Shown one piece after another: positions 24,201-35,450 of a stretch of 64,000 nucleotides of DNA (within the stretch, counting starts at the first letter, position 1; each line of letters opens with the position of its first letter). A program made the position numbers and the translations under genes. The notes under the pieces are model-generated. The model ran no database searches. It was not told the origin of the DNA and worked only from the letters and a program-made list of their open reading frames with translations. The stretch comes from Pelodera strongyloides. Taxonomy: Eukaryota > Nematoda > Chromadorea > Rhabditida > Rhabditidae. The DNA lies in contig JAANDG010000304.1 in NCBI GenBank assembly GCA_036852015.1, forward strand, positions 106,613-170,612, in the 5' to 3' direction.

Positions 24201-26001
24201 GACCAAAAATTGGGTACCAGGATAAGCAGGAATTGAACTCACGGCTCGGCTCTGATTACTGGTCCACTGCGCTAGCCACAACGCCACCCCTACCTCCACT
24301 TTTATTAGCCTTATAAACTTATAACCTAACCTTGTTATATTCCTTCAGATGCTGCTCCTCTCACACCAGTACTGTGTGCTGTCGCTCCTATGCACAACGT
24401 ATAACACATATAAACACCACTCGGATGATTTTATGTTCCCAAATGGATTTGTACATAAAAGAAACTCAAATGCGTGAGTTTATTAAAGCGAAATACCGGC
24501 CGGTTCTTGAAGCCTATGTTGGACGACTCTATTCAGCATTCCCATACGTTGTATGCAAATTAATATAATTAAAATATAAAAAAATCACACAGTTTCGGGA
24601 ATTCTTTGCATTTGCATACACTACACGTTTTTTTCAACATACTCAAACCGGCTGTAATACCGCTTTAGAACATTTATTATTATTAGTGTGGCTTACACCA
24701 AAGGGCGATAAGCATCTATCAGTTTTGTGTCATGTTTCATCAAAAATGTACAATCTAAACTATAAACTATAAACTTTAATTACTAAGTTTTAGTAGTCTC
24801 ATCAAAATATAAACAAATTTCAGGGATAAATACATGGGTCACTTGGTGGAATTTATCCATTCAAATCTTATTCCCGTACTAGAAAGTTGTCAAATCCGTG
24901 TACAAGAATTTTGCATTCTCAAGCAAATCTTTTTCTACTCGAATTGTGAGTTTGCATTTATTTATTGATTTTTATCGTTTCCTTTTTTTGCAAACCTTAC
25001 GTAGTAAATAAACCTCCGTAACTATCTGAATGCTTGCGTTACATAGTTACTGTCTACTTTGTTACGTAGTAACGTAGAAGGACACATAAGCTGATTCACT
25101 TATATTTTTTTTACATTATTTGGAATGACTTGCTAGAATACTATACCCTACCGGTAGCCTTCTTACTGTATATGAATGTGACAGTCCAAATGTGAGTGAA
25201 TTGCCTATTTTTCAGTGCAACGTTTGTCTTCAGAAGGTAGAAGAATCTGTCGAGAAGCAAGACAGAAATATGAACAGGTAAAGAAACTTCTTACTCATCT
25301 TTTATACCATTATATATTTCAACCCAAAAAACGTTTCGATTGTTATTGTCATTGTAGTATTACGAGTTCTGAAGCGAGACAAATGTGGTAGCTTCCTTAT
25401 GATGGGGAGCGTTGCTTTCGGCAAACACGTCACCATCATTGAAATAAAGAGCGCTTTCTAAAATCAGACTACAAGTTGTTTTCCAGCTTTTGGTCGCCTA
25501 TGTCCGTGATTCTCAGCCCCAGCTGAGTGACATGGAATGCACACAAAGAGTGATAACTCTATTCAGTATAAGGGACACCATTCAGGTTTCTATTCATAAA
25601 TGACTTGGCTTACTGATTTTCGAAACATTTAAAACAATTAGGGTCTGCGTAGGAACTTTCAAAACTGAAGCAGTATTAAATGTTTAATTAAATGTTTATT
25701 ACTGTTTATTGCTTTCATTACTGCTTTCAAGCGAATTCATAAAACAGCGCCTTGCGGTTGGTCTTTACTTCTTTACCCCAAATACAGATACTTATATTTT
25801 AGTAAATAATGACTAACTTATGTGTTAGGCATGTTCCCCAAAGTACTATTTTTATCTTCATAACTAGCGTTTTTGAAGGAATCGTGATATTTTCAGCAAC
25901 TCGGTGCTGCAGATGCCGAGTACACGACCACTCTGGTGATGCACAACGTGGGTGGTCTCAGAGGACAATTGACCTTTGACCTCCATCTCAAAGGATATTG
26001 A
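21232..26001 (+). CDS. nuclear hormone receptor, nematode supplementary (HNF4-derived) type, 387 aa
   Basis: A ligand-regulated or orphan transcription factor. Exons: 21232-21302, 21483-21568, 21705-21770, 22061-22166, 22474-22534, 23260-23382, 23630-23767, 24349-24473, 24824-24945, 25216-25277, 25487-25585, 25897-26001; total 1164 nt. Zinc finger 1 is split by the first intron: CRVC, then 14 residues, then CSSCKIFFMR. Finger 2 has C-x5-C, nine residues, then CRAC, with CRFAMCLKANMQPE closing the domain. The ligand-binding domain begins about exon 7 with LDWASGSPELWEM, continues through FPNGFV and an Asp-Lys-Tyr helix, and ends LTFDLHLKGY. The P-box reads CSSCK, unlike classical CEGCK or CNGCK. 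Start is the Met three residues before the first Cys. Exon 6 (start and the large intron before it) is the least certain. AATAAA at 26135. Confidence 0.88.
21812..21880. mobile_element. MITE family A, half copy in nuclear receptor intron 3
   Basis: Only the left end (TTAAAGCGAAATACCGGCCG and about 45 more bases) is present; the opposite end is missing. Confidence 0.75.
23896..23960. repeat. GC-rich family C fragment in a receptor intron
   Basis: Starts GATGGTGCGCGGCGGAAAC in intronic AT-rich DNA; resembles the left end of the element at 20190-20341. No matching right end found. Confidence 0.4.
24195..24297 (-). mobile_element. tRNA-derived SINE-like head
   Basis: On the minus strand an A-box-like TGGCTAGCGCAGTGG (24264-24278) is followed by a B-box-like GAGTTCAATTCC (24229-24240). 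Flanking bases do not close a 7-bp acceptor stem and no clean anticodon arm forms, so this is a tRNA-derived element rather than a functional tRNA. It lies in a nuclear receptor intron. Confidence 0.55.
24483..24560. mobile_element. MITE family A, half copy in a nuclear receptor intron
   Basis: Left end TTAAAGCGAAATACCGGCCG present, then diverged sequence; no right end. Confidence 0.7.
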
Positions 26002-27566
26002 TTAGTATATGCAGAATCAGCGTGCTAATATATCCATACAGTTCGATTACCGTATGCAATACATAATTAATGCCTCGTATATAGATGGATATCCATGCAT
26101 CTATTTATTTTTATCTATCGTCTGTGTATATTTGAATAAAGATACAGTTTCTTTGAATTATCACACTCAACATTTGCGCATAACATGTATAACATGAAAA
26201 TAAAACGACTGAAAAAAACGACTAAATTTCACTAGTACACACAAATTATTTATTAAGTTTTCTCATCTAGCGGATTTTATGAACAACTCATTTACTCATT
26301 CTTGCATAGATATGCTTTTGCAAATACTATCGTTTTTTCTTCGACGATCGTTTTGATTTGTTGTTATTACTACTCTTCAGTACATCGGGCACCATGGACA
26401 TACAAGAGGCCTCTTTCTGAAATTCACAGTTCAAAATTCAAATTCAAACTGCACCAAATTCAAAATTTGGTACAATACGGTAACAAGGACTGCAAGTTAT
26501 GGGAATACATCAATGAACATCAGAATCAGAGAGCTACCGTAGTCGCAAAAACTTCAAACCTTTTTTGGAGGCGACCAATTAAAAAACCAAAGTACAACTC
26601 CCTAATTTAAGTCCCTAAAGTCAAAGTCCAAAAGTAAGTCCAACTCACGGCCACTTTTCCGGAATCCGCAACTCCTTTTCCCTTTACAATAGGCACGTCT
26701 TCGCGGGTCGGACCGTCCTGAACAACATACAATCTTATGATAGTCAGCATAGTCAGCTGGATTACATGACGGTGTACGCTGCCAGCTGGCACACTTGCGG
26801 CACAGTTTATGAGGGAGCGGTACGCAAAATTTGTGGCACAGGGTCAACAGGGCCGTGCTCTAACGGGAATGTACATCTGTTTGCACGCCTAGCGCAAAAT
26901 CGGCGCACTCTAGACGAGAACTCGCCGTGTACTCCTTTTTTTGTGCGGCATTATGCATTTTATCACTATACCTCATTTGCTGTGAATTGAAGCGGCGCAG
27001 CATTAATTTTGATCGGATCTGCTGCCATCATTGCGCCAATATCCTCACACATACACTTCCTTGGCGTTGAGGTCTGTAAGTTTTAAATATAATAATTACT
27101 TTTGTAAACTGCACAACAACAACAATTTTGTTTATCAGATAAAAACCCACAAAATTTTTGTAATCCTCCGCTGTTTCCCATTCGTATTTGTCATTTAATG
27201 TCACAGCACATCTGAAAAATGATGCAGTTTAACTCAATATTGATTAGGATTCAAATATATGGGCTAAACTACATATTAATGCTCTAAATACTTTAATGCT
27301 AAATATATGCTCTAGATACATTTAGAGCACGATAGAATGTATCTTATTTTATTTATAAATTTATGTAAAAAAACATATATTTCCCAAATAATTACTTCTT
27401 CATGAGCGCGATTAATCCATCAAAAACTAGTGTGTAATTGGGGCGGGAGTAAAAGTTGAGTCCTTTCAAATGGGGAAATATCCCGTGCAATTCTTCTGCA
27501 AGAATATTATACAATTTGTGGACTCAGAATTTAATTTAATAAAAAATACGGATCAAGTCAATTTTT

Positions 27567-27742
27567 TTAAGCGAAATACCAGCCGGTTTTTGGAACGCAT
27601 CGCGGGCAGATGAATTCTTACGTATTTATGCTAATTTGCCCCAATTTAGGTCGATTTTTCATTCTAATTTAATTTGCATATGCTGCATGCGAATGATGGT
27701 GTACTCGATGCGTTTCAAAAACTGGCCAGTATTTCACTTTAA
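27567..27742. mobile_element. MITE family A copy
   Basis: Both ends present, left TTAAGCGAAATACCAGCCGG and right CTGGCCAGTATTTCACTTTA, with TTAA at both borders. Interior is the GTATTTATGCTAATTTGC core type. Confidence 0.85.
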
Positions 27743-28010
27743 AGGCTCATTGCAAACTCATTGTCGGATTTTGATGTAAATGCAGACGTGCGCAGGAAGC
27801 AGGAATCAATTCGGAATATCCTTCCTCGTGGACAAACCAACGATAATAATATACTATAGCAAATATTACAATATTAGGTTCCAAATCGGAAGCTGAAATT
27901 TCTGAAGAAAAAACCTGGAAAGTTCAAGCACAAGTCCTCCGGCTTCTCCTCCATGTGCAGTTTCTTCACTTCGATTGCTTCTTTTTCTAAAATTGTTATT
28001 TGGAGTTTTC

Positions 28011-28173
28011 TTAAAGCGAAATACCGGTCGGTTTTTGAAACGCATCATGGACTGAATTCTTACGTATTTATGCTAATTTGCTCAAATTTAGCTCGATTTT
28101 TTATGCTAATTTATGCTCATTTGCATACGCCGCATAAGAATGCTTGTCTATTCGATGTGTTTCGAAAACCGCT
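28011..28173. mobile_element. MITE family A copy, right end truncated
   Basis: Left end TTAAAGCGAAATACCGGTCG intact; the right end stops after GTTTCGAAAACCG, losing the last 20 or so bases. Confidence 0.8.
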
Positions 28174-28360
28174 ACTTCTTCTGCGAGGCGTGTAGTTCTG
28201 TGATTGATTAACTTTTAATTGTGAATGATATTTGTACTATTATCAATAAAAACAATAAAAAGAGTGGTGATCTGAGATGAACCTATCCCTTTAATATACA
28301 CTCAAATCGTCCCACTATATCACAGACACCAGTAGTCAATAGACACCTCCGGAACACTTC

Positions 28361-30762
28361 CTATTCAAGTTTCGCACCAAGTTCAGGGTCGCGTGAACTA
28401 TTTTTGTTGGCAATATTTTTTTTCAGTTTTTTTTTATTATTATTCAGTGAATACCAGGTCCACGCTACCAAATCCAAATCAAATAACTGCGTTCCCGTTC
28501 CTAACTTGCCTTTATCTGTTTGCCAGGGTAATCCGACATGCAATTCGATCAACATGTACAAAAGGGAGTAGATATCATCTCGTCGACCCTGAAAAACGGT
28601 AATGTTTCTTGGATTTCTCTTATAAGCTTTAACTTTTAAATGGGTACTGAACGGTTTCCTGAAAACCATAGGAATGCTACAAAAAATATAAGCAAAAAGG
28701 GAATAATTACCAAATCCTCTGCCCTGTGCATATTTGGTGATGCATATCGAAATGTCCCTCGAAAATCAATATGTGTCCTGGCTTTTCGTGGTTCCCAGCG
28801 TTGGCCTTTGCGAAAGGCAAATGCTCTAACAATAAGTAAAATCAATAATTGAAATTTCAATTTTGGATAAGGTTTTGAAATGAATTCAAGGCGACTTGTG
28901 TATTATGTTGCCGAAAGACACCGAATATCACACTTTTGCATGCTTTGTTCAGTCACGTACCACCTGCTATATCGCTTTAAAATCTTTAGCAGGTCTAACA
29001 GGGACTACTAAAACGGTACCTTGCCAATCCAAAATCCAGCACGTGTACAATTCTGGCTTTTGTATAATCTTTGTGATATCCAAGGACAAAGTTGGACGGT
29101 TTGATATCACGGTGCACGTAGCCACGATCGTGCATTAACTAAATGTGTTTGGTACGGAACACTGGTCTACTCATAGCTTTGAAGACACAAGACACTCAAA
29201 ACAAAGCAGACATAGTTTTGACAAACCTTTGTTTTGGTAAATGAAAAGCAATAATAATATGGGGTTATTTACTTTAATGCTGTGAAGACATTGTAATCCG
29301 ATCCGGCTCCATTCTGATATTGGCATCAGATCATTGTTGAAGGTTGACTAAAATTATAGGGTAATGTTGAATCATAATTGTATTGACAGAGACGTTAGAT
29401 AAAACATTTTACGGACTAGGAATTCTAGCAATTTGTCACTTGGGTGTATTGCTATTGTTTCCCATAATTATCTCCAGAAAGTACAATAAATCCTATCGCA
29501 TGTACGTACACCAGTTCAATTGGCTTGACGTCAAATTTTTGTTTTGAAATCTCGTGAAAAAACTCTACTAGAATACATATAAGTGTATATTTCCAGTATC
29601 ATATCAGCAGTTACCTTAAGATGTTTAAGGTTGCGGCCAAGCAGCTCCATTACCATGTAGCAAAACCTAAAAAAAAAAACATTTTTCCTATACAATTTTT
29701 GCGAGGTGTTGAAACGTGTTCTGGGCAACTGCGTTCCCATTTATTATATGCAAATTGTATTATGTACTGGAAATGCTTGGAGCACAGAATATTGCTTAGA
29801 ATGCATGAAGACATAGTAAACGCATATACGTTTCAAAATTACGTGCAAGCATCCAGTGCGCATGTGAATTGGATACTGTTTGCCAAAGAAATAAATATGT
29901 CGAAATTCTCACTTTTTATGTTTTCTGGCGTGGAAAACAGTGGGGATATGCGGCGACGGATCCTTCTTACTGTTGATGTGCTCTATGACGTTCATCTGCA
30001 AATTATTAGCATTGAAGGACGTACAATGTACGAATGTACCCTTTGTACCATTTGCCGTGGTTTGCCGCAACCATCAACATCGAAAAAAGTTAATTACCCA
30101 CCTACTGAAGTTGACAAGGCGATAAAGCTGCGAGATGTTGTGTCTATTCCTTGCCTAACATTATGAACTTGAAGATTGAATTGATACACAAGTACCTCTA
30201 ATTTAATGGCAGATCCTCCCTCCATATCCGTTGATTCCACCTTTAAAGCGCACAAACGACCTGGTTTTGTTAGGTCTTCTACCTGAATGACACATATTTA
30301 TTGCATTAAAAGGAAGAGCCATCAGGGAACGACATTGCCATATGGCTACCTCCTAGGTGGTGGATTCCAAGCCTTAATTTGTACGTTAACCCACGCTCGT
30401 ACCTTAAACACTTGTCCAAAGCCACCTTCGTCCAGTTTCTCGATAATTTTCCATCTTTTCCCGATTCTGAAATCAATTTGTTTCTTTACAATTGGTTCAA
30501 ATAATAAATATTGTTTGCTTTATGCAAAGCTGCTTCAATTCAGTATTCAGAGCGTGTGGCTTCCCCTGCTGAGCTCCAGAGCAGAGTAGACCTACTTTCC
30601 AGCTCAAAGTCTTCAGGCAAGAGATAATCTTCACTTCACGTGGAAGAGAAAACCATGGCGTCACAGACTATGGTATATTCAATTTTCCAAAAAAAATTCA
30701 ACAGACCTCCTGCCAGGGTTAAAGTTCAAAAGGCCGTCTTCTTGTTCGACTGATTGGTCCAT
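28361..30762 (-). CDS. CK1/TTBK-family protein kinase, 3' end unresolved
   Basis: A Ser/Thr kinase of the casein kinase 1 superfamily, closest in look to nematode tau-tubulin-kinase-like kinases. Exons on the minus strand: 30762-30707, 30466-30403, 30282-30196, 29995-29913, 29666-29615, 29347-29273, 29138-29020, 28825-28711, then from 28588. Seen motifs: Gly loop DEGGFGQVF, catalytic Lys in ALKVES, hinge [25 protein letters not shown], and [15 protein letters not shown] with GLPW. All catalytic residues are kept. After LPWQTDK the frame either reads on to a stop at 28361, giving a Ser/Lys-rich tail, or is spliced at a GC donor (AG|GCAAGT, exon end 28510) to an exon I cannot place. Family members normally continue through two more helices, so the model may be short or the gene degenerate at its end. 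Confidence 0.82.
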
Positions 30763-31520
30763 AACCGTCTTACTTTCGTGTACAGTTCATAAGCGTAGTT
30801 AAAAATGACCAAACCGGCGTCGGAGAGAGTATTTGAACCTTGTATCCGTATGCTAATTTGTGCTGTAATGTACGTCTAGAATTGTTGGGTACGTGCGTTG
30901 TGGAACGTATACTGGACAACTGCATTTCCAGGCATTATATTCACATTTCGGTTTCATCCTCATTTACGGCAAAGTGTGGAACCCAATTTCGTTGAATGAT
31001 TTTGTTCGGCTTATGTTTCAGACACAAATTAGACTGGAATATCTTCAAAATATTTTTCAGGATAAATCAGGGTTGTGTAGCGTATTCCACTTATAGTGGT
31101 AGCAAACGAGACGTTGTGAAAGATGCGTTGATATTGAAAAAAATCTGGTAACGGCCTTCCGTGGACCACTGTGACGAGGCAAACGACTGATTAATATTAG
31201 AAACGTTAACTTACCAATAAATTTTTATTTAAAATCAATTAGGATAGCAAATATATTCGACCCTTGAATGATAACAATTCTTACACAGACAAATCAAATA
31301 AAATACGATGGCTCTATTACGAACTAACATTAAACTAGTTGGGGTTGTATTGTGATAAAAATTAATAGTTCTATATGGGATAAAGCATACGGATAGTAAA
31401 TGAAGTGTATAGATAGTTGAACCCATATCGTATTTTCCTACATAGAAGGCTGTCAGTTATCTTCATAAACAGTATTAAATGATGAACTGGATTAATAAAG
31501 TATAAGTGAAGAGATAAGTT

Positions 31521-34500
31521 TCAATTTTCAGATGAATTCTTCTTTTTCTTTCCCAATTTCCGCTTTGACTGTTTGTTTGATGGATGGACGTTACTCTCGT
31601 CGTCGGAATCGTCCTCAAGAACTTTTTCCTGAAAATGGAATTTGTTGACGAAAACTTTGTACATTGTGGCAATTGTGTAAGTTTCCAGGAAATTGGTGAG
31701 CCGTTGGGGTGCCACGAACTCGTCATATGATATGTGTGCGGACAAAATTACGTGTGTTCTCCAATATCGCCCGCGAATAGCGCACACTATGGACTGGCGG
31801 GTTACCACTTTTCACTACTGATACGTGGTCTAATAATCTCTCTCTAAAGAACAAAACAATTAACCTACCATATCATCCAGCTCCTGATGTCTCATTCCGG
31901 ATTTCGGTCGGGGCAATTTGGGCTGGGAAAGCTCCTGAAATTAGATTCCCATAAATGAAAAATTTAACAAAACAAAGCTAGTTAGTTTTTCTCGCAAGTT
32001 CACGGTCATTGTACTAATTCCCTTTTCACTTTTCACTGGATAAAGAAAAGGAGAGGTCACCCAAACATGTGAGGTGTTATGTACTAGCTGTGCATCATAA
32101 TTAAATTTAGTATTGGCCAGAAAACGGTACCTCAGTAAGTAATTCAGTGCTCTGTGTCATTTTCTTCTTTTTCTTCGAAGCTTCCAAGATACGCGCTCCG
32201 AGCAGGGTTTGTGCATCGACATTCGAATGGTTCTGACGAGGGGCAACTAAACAAATAATTGGTTTACGCCTTCAGGGAACTGATAACAAAAGTTTGAGAT
32301 CCAATAGAGCGAAGTTTGGGCAAAGACAGTACAAGTCCGCCAAAGCGGGGCAGCGTGCACTGGTGTGCGCCAGGCGTGCGCGAGAGGGTATAATTCTAGC
32401 AGACGTCCAGAGTCACACTAGCATAGCCCATCCAAGTGCATCTGCGCCACCTGACGCTCCGTTTCGCATACATCTGGTGCACCTTCAGGGAACTGATAAC
32501 AAAAGCAAACTTACGTTTACTGATGGTCTGCTGAGTAGCAGAATCAGAAGTTTGATGTGTTTGTTCCTGCGATTTCTTGACTTCCAAAGTGGAGAGAGCC
32601 CGGACTGCGGCACGACGCAGAGGCTGAGCGAAGACGGGAGTATAAGAAGAAATAGAAACATTCAGTCATTTTTACCACAATTAGCCCTTTAGAATGCGTA
32701 ACACTACACAAAGCGTTTGTAAGGACGACTGCTACTTTCTGAAGACAGCGCATTTTTTCATGACTAACTAGTCTTCTATAAAGGAACTAACAACTGCATG
32801 TGATTATAAAAAAAGAAGCACTGCACACACTACCCGTAGTGTAAAGCCTCAGCTAGAATATTATGTTGAAAAACTAAATTATAACCTACAGTCGGATTAT
32901 GTGTCAGTTCTGATCCCGGATCGTTGCATGTGACTAAAAAATAACCTTTTTCAAACTCAAAATTTACTATATTCGCAGAGAGATGAGCTCAACGGTTGCG
33001 TTAAAAGGGTGCGCTGAATTTTGTTGAAATGCTTCGAAATTCGAAAGGCGGCGGCGCGCTACAGGTGCGCCAACGGAACGCTGGAATTGTGCGCCTTGAG
33101 CATCATTCGGGCACCTCTACGTAGTTTCTGGGCTCCCCAGGTGGGGGAGGGTACGGGTACCCGATGCACATAAGGTAGTTTGAAAAGGAAAACGACCCAC
33201 ATTCCTTATAGTCCTGATACTCCTCTTTCTCTTCTTGAGTGGCACAAGTTGCATCTGTAGTGTGCTTCTTGTGTACAATAAGTTCTTCTTTCTTCTCCCC
33301 CGGGTCTTCCTTCTTTTCCTAGAAAAGCAATTCCGAATCATTTCCGTTACAACACACACACACACACACACACGCACACACGCACGCACACACGCACGCA
33401 CACACGCACACACGCACACACGCACACACGCACACTCACTTCACATATGCATACACGCACACACACGCATGCGCACACACACACACGAACACAAGCACAC
33501 ACGCACATGTACACTCACACAAACCTGTGCGCGCTTGCTCTTCTCGGAGTCACCACCGTTGTCTTGCTAAAAATAAAACAATATTTTACATGATCCCCAT
33601 TGTAGTACAGAATTGAACAATTATTGTCGCGGCAAAAAAACTGCAAAAGGTTTATTTACAAGAAGCTTACTTTTCGAATAGAATCCTGGACAAACCAGAA
33701 ATATACGTATTGCATTATTTCAATGTACTCTTTACTATTATAAGGAACCGTCGGTTTTTTTTTTTGGCACAACTTGAACAGCAGGATGAATGAAACACGC
33801 TGTTATCCGTTATATTGTTAGAAAATATAAATAAAAGAGAATATAAATGAACATTTCTTACTGTTTTCGAGGCATTTTGATCCAAACATCCATCCGTTCC
33901 AATGTCATCTGTTTGCTGATTTTGCTAAATGAATAAAGGCATAATGGATGAACTTTACGCTGGCAGGCAGTGTCTACAGTCCAAAGTTCCAAAGTGTGCT
34001 CTCGAGTACTAACACCGACAGAAGGGGGGGCGTCGGGGTCGAACCCGACTACAACGTGAAAATTCGCGCCATCGATGGCGCCAACATTGTCGCCAACCCC
34101 GCGCGTAAAAAGAGGCTCCGCCACACCGGGGCGGCGCAACATTCTTGCGCCATTGGCGCGCCGCGCAGCCGCGGAGCTTCCCCAGTGTAGGAGCGGATGC
34201 GCTGGGGCGACTTCGGTTAGCAGAGGCACAAGACCAGGTATGTAGTGAACTAGTGAACAGTAGAATACAAATTCTGCTTAGTAATAATAACAAATGTTTA
34301 TTGGATCAACGAGTCGTAGGGACAAAGAAGACAAGTTCTTGAGGTAGTGGCTATTAACTCGCAAACCAAAAGGTATCCTAAGTCGTTTCAGGACACCATC
34401 ATACTAACAAGGGACCGTGTGCTAACAAGGGACCGTGTTCTTTCCGACCTGTGCCATCACCGTCATACTAACAAGGGACCGTGTGCTAACAAGGGACTGT

Positions 34501-35450
34501 GTTCCTTCCGACCTGTGCCATGAGAATCTTCTTCAGAGCATCGATCTTGAAAGAAGTGAGTCTTCTGTGCAGAGAATGCTCGGCCCGCAACTTGATCACT
34601 TTAATCTAAACGAAAGTTACTTATGAATAACCCCGGTTTAATTGACCAAGTTTGGGGTAAGTTGTCCTTATGAAAGCAAGAAGTTCACACTACATTTCTC
34701 GTAGGAACACACGACTTAGATATCAAATACATATTTAACTAAATATATACCCTATAGTAGAAAACTCCAAAGAAGCAGAATATGGCCAGAAAATAGCTGA
34801 GGTATTCAGCAGAGACTGCAATCTGAGACACCTCAGGGAACCAACAGTTCTGAAAGAGTACAGAAGTTAGAATATTAAAGCGAAATAGGGGCCGGTTCTT
34901 GAAACGCATCGTGTGCACCTGCATTCTTATGCAGCTTATGCAAATGAACATAAATTAGAAGAAAAAATCGAGCTAAATTCGAACAACTTTGCATAAATGA
35001 TAAATGCGTAGGAATTCAGCTGCCCACGATGAGTTTCAAAAACCGGCCGGTATTTCGCTTTAAAGTACTCATAAAAGAGTAGGTGAAAAAAGTATCTGAC
35101 AACACGTGCTAACAACTCAACTTATTTTCACAGATTCAGTGCTCTCTACAATATAATATAATGCAGATTTTAGGTGAAGTTAATAATTCAAGTTCAAGTA
35201 AATTTATTGAAGTTTTCAATCGCGAGCAGGCATTGCATTTACGGGAGTTGTTTTGGTACAGGTGAAGACTGTTACTAGTCTTGCTATGTATATTTTTCCA
35301 TAAGTGCGTCGCACTTATTGTACTAAAGTAAATCTCGGGATAAGGTTTTATATGTATAGGTCCCCATAACAAAGTAATTCGACCAAAAAAAACTGACCCC
35401 GGTGTCCTTTTTCTCGCAGTATTGGATGGTTTCCATTCCGCGCGACTCAT
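31521..35450 (-). CDS. single-pass membrane protein, Lys-rich, not recognised (321 aa)
   Basis: Exons on the minus strand: 35450-35394, 34849-34751, 34605-34513, 33924-33862, 33685-33671, 33566-33525, 33318-33121, 32623-32515, 32246-32131, 31934-31869, 31628-31521; total 966 nt with unbroken phase. The first exon has a weak donor (GTTTTT) and is the least sure. Residues about 35-53 form a membrane helix (YLSYFLAIFCFFGVFYY), followed by a basic amphipathic stretch (LHRRLTSFKIDALKKILMAQ), acidic and Lys-rich linkers, a Pro-rich patch (YPYPPPPGEP), and a C-terminus with an acidic cluster (EDDSDDES) and a Lys run. One exon is only 15 nt. I know no family with this layout; a nematode-restricted ER or nuclear-envelope protein is a guess. 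Exon 7 could instead end at a stop at 33103-33105. Confidence 0.6.
32269..32505. mobile_element. GC-rich insertion flanked by a 24-bp direct repeat
   Basis: The direct repeat (begins CCTTCAGGGAACTGATAACA) lies at 32269-32292 and 32482-32505, exact in all 24 bases. The 189 bases between are GC-rich compared with the intron. This looks like a target-site duplication around a retroposed, SINE-like element, inserted in an intron of the membrane-protein gene close to the exon ending at 32515. Confidence 0.75.
33351..33500. repeat. CA/CACACG microsatellite
   Basis: Over 100 bases of (CA)n with CACGCA variants, inside an intron of the minus-strand membrane-protein gene. Open frames across it are artefacts of the repeat. 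Confidence 0.95.
34020..34100 (-). mobile_element. tRNA-derived SINE-like head
   Basis: On the minus strand TTGGCGCCATCGATGG (34085-34070) resembles an A box and GGGTTCGACCCC (34046-34035) is a good B box, with near-normal spacing. GC-rich in AT-rich intronic DNA. No full cloverleaf seen. Confidence 0.4.
34399..34521. repeat. 59-bp tandem duplication spanning a splice donor
   Basis: Blocks 34399-34457 and 34463-34521 differ at about two bases. The block carries ATGGCACAG and the GTCGGA donor of the minus-strand exon 34605-34513, so an extra donor copy lies in the intron. Each block also holds an internal repeat of CTAACAAGGGACCGTGT. Confidence 0.85.
34875..35063. mobile_element. MITE family A copy in intron 1 of the membrane-protein gene
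   Basis: Left TTAAAGCGAAATAGGGGCCG, right CGGCCGGTATTTCGCTTTAA, TTAA at both borders, core of the CGAGCTAAATTCG type. Confidence 0.9.

Larger units (their letters stand above)
26002..28360. other. convergent intergenic region between receptor and kinase
   Basis: Holds a GC-rich patch (26.64-26.93 kb), two TTAA-type MITEs and AT-rich filler. One isolated exon-like block on the minus strand (26649-26717) has good splice sites but no partner exons. Confidence 0.5.

Noticed and set aside
24195..24297. functional tRNA gene
   Set aside because: A and B boxes are present, but the acceptor stem and anticodon arm do not form.
29621..30166. 181-residue frame on the plus strand, the longest single open frame in the window
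   Set aside because: It runs antisense to kinase exons 4 and 5, whose minus-strand reading has unmistakable kinase motifs.
30762..31521. operon of the membrane-protein and kinase genes
   Set aside because: Both are on the minus strand, but the 759-bp gap is larger than the roughly 100 bp usual in nematode operons, and no trans-splice signal is evident.
33117..33570. frames across the CA repeat on both strands
   Set aside because: Translation of a simple repeat; part on the minus strand overlaps a better-supported exon in another frame.
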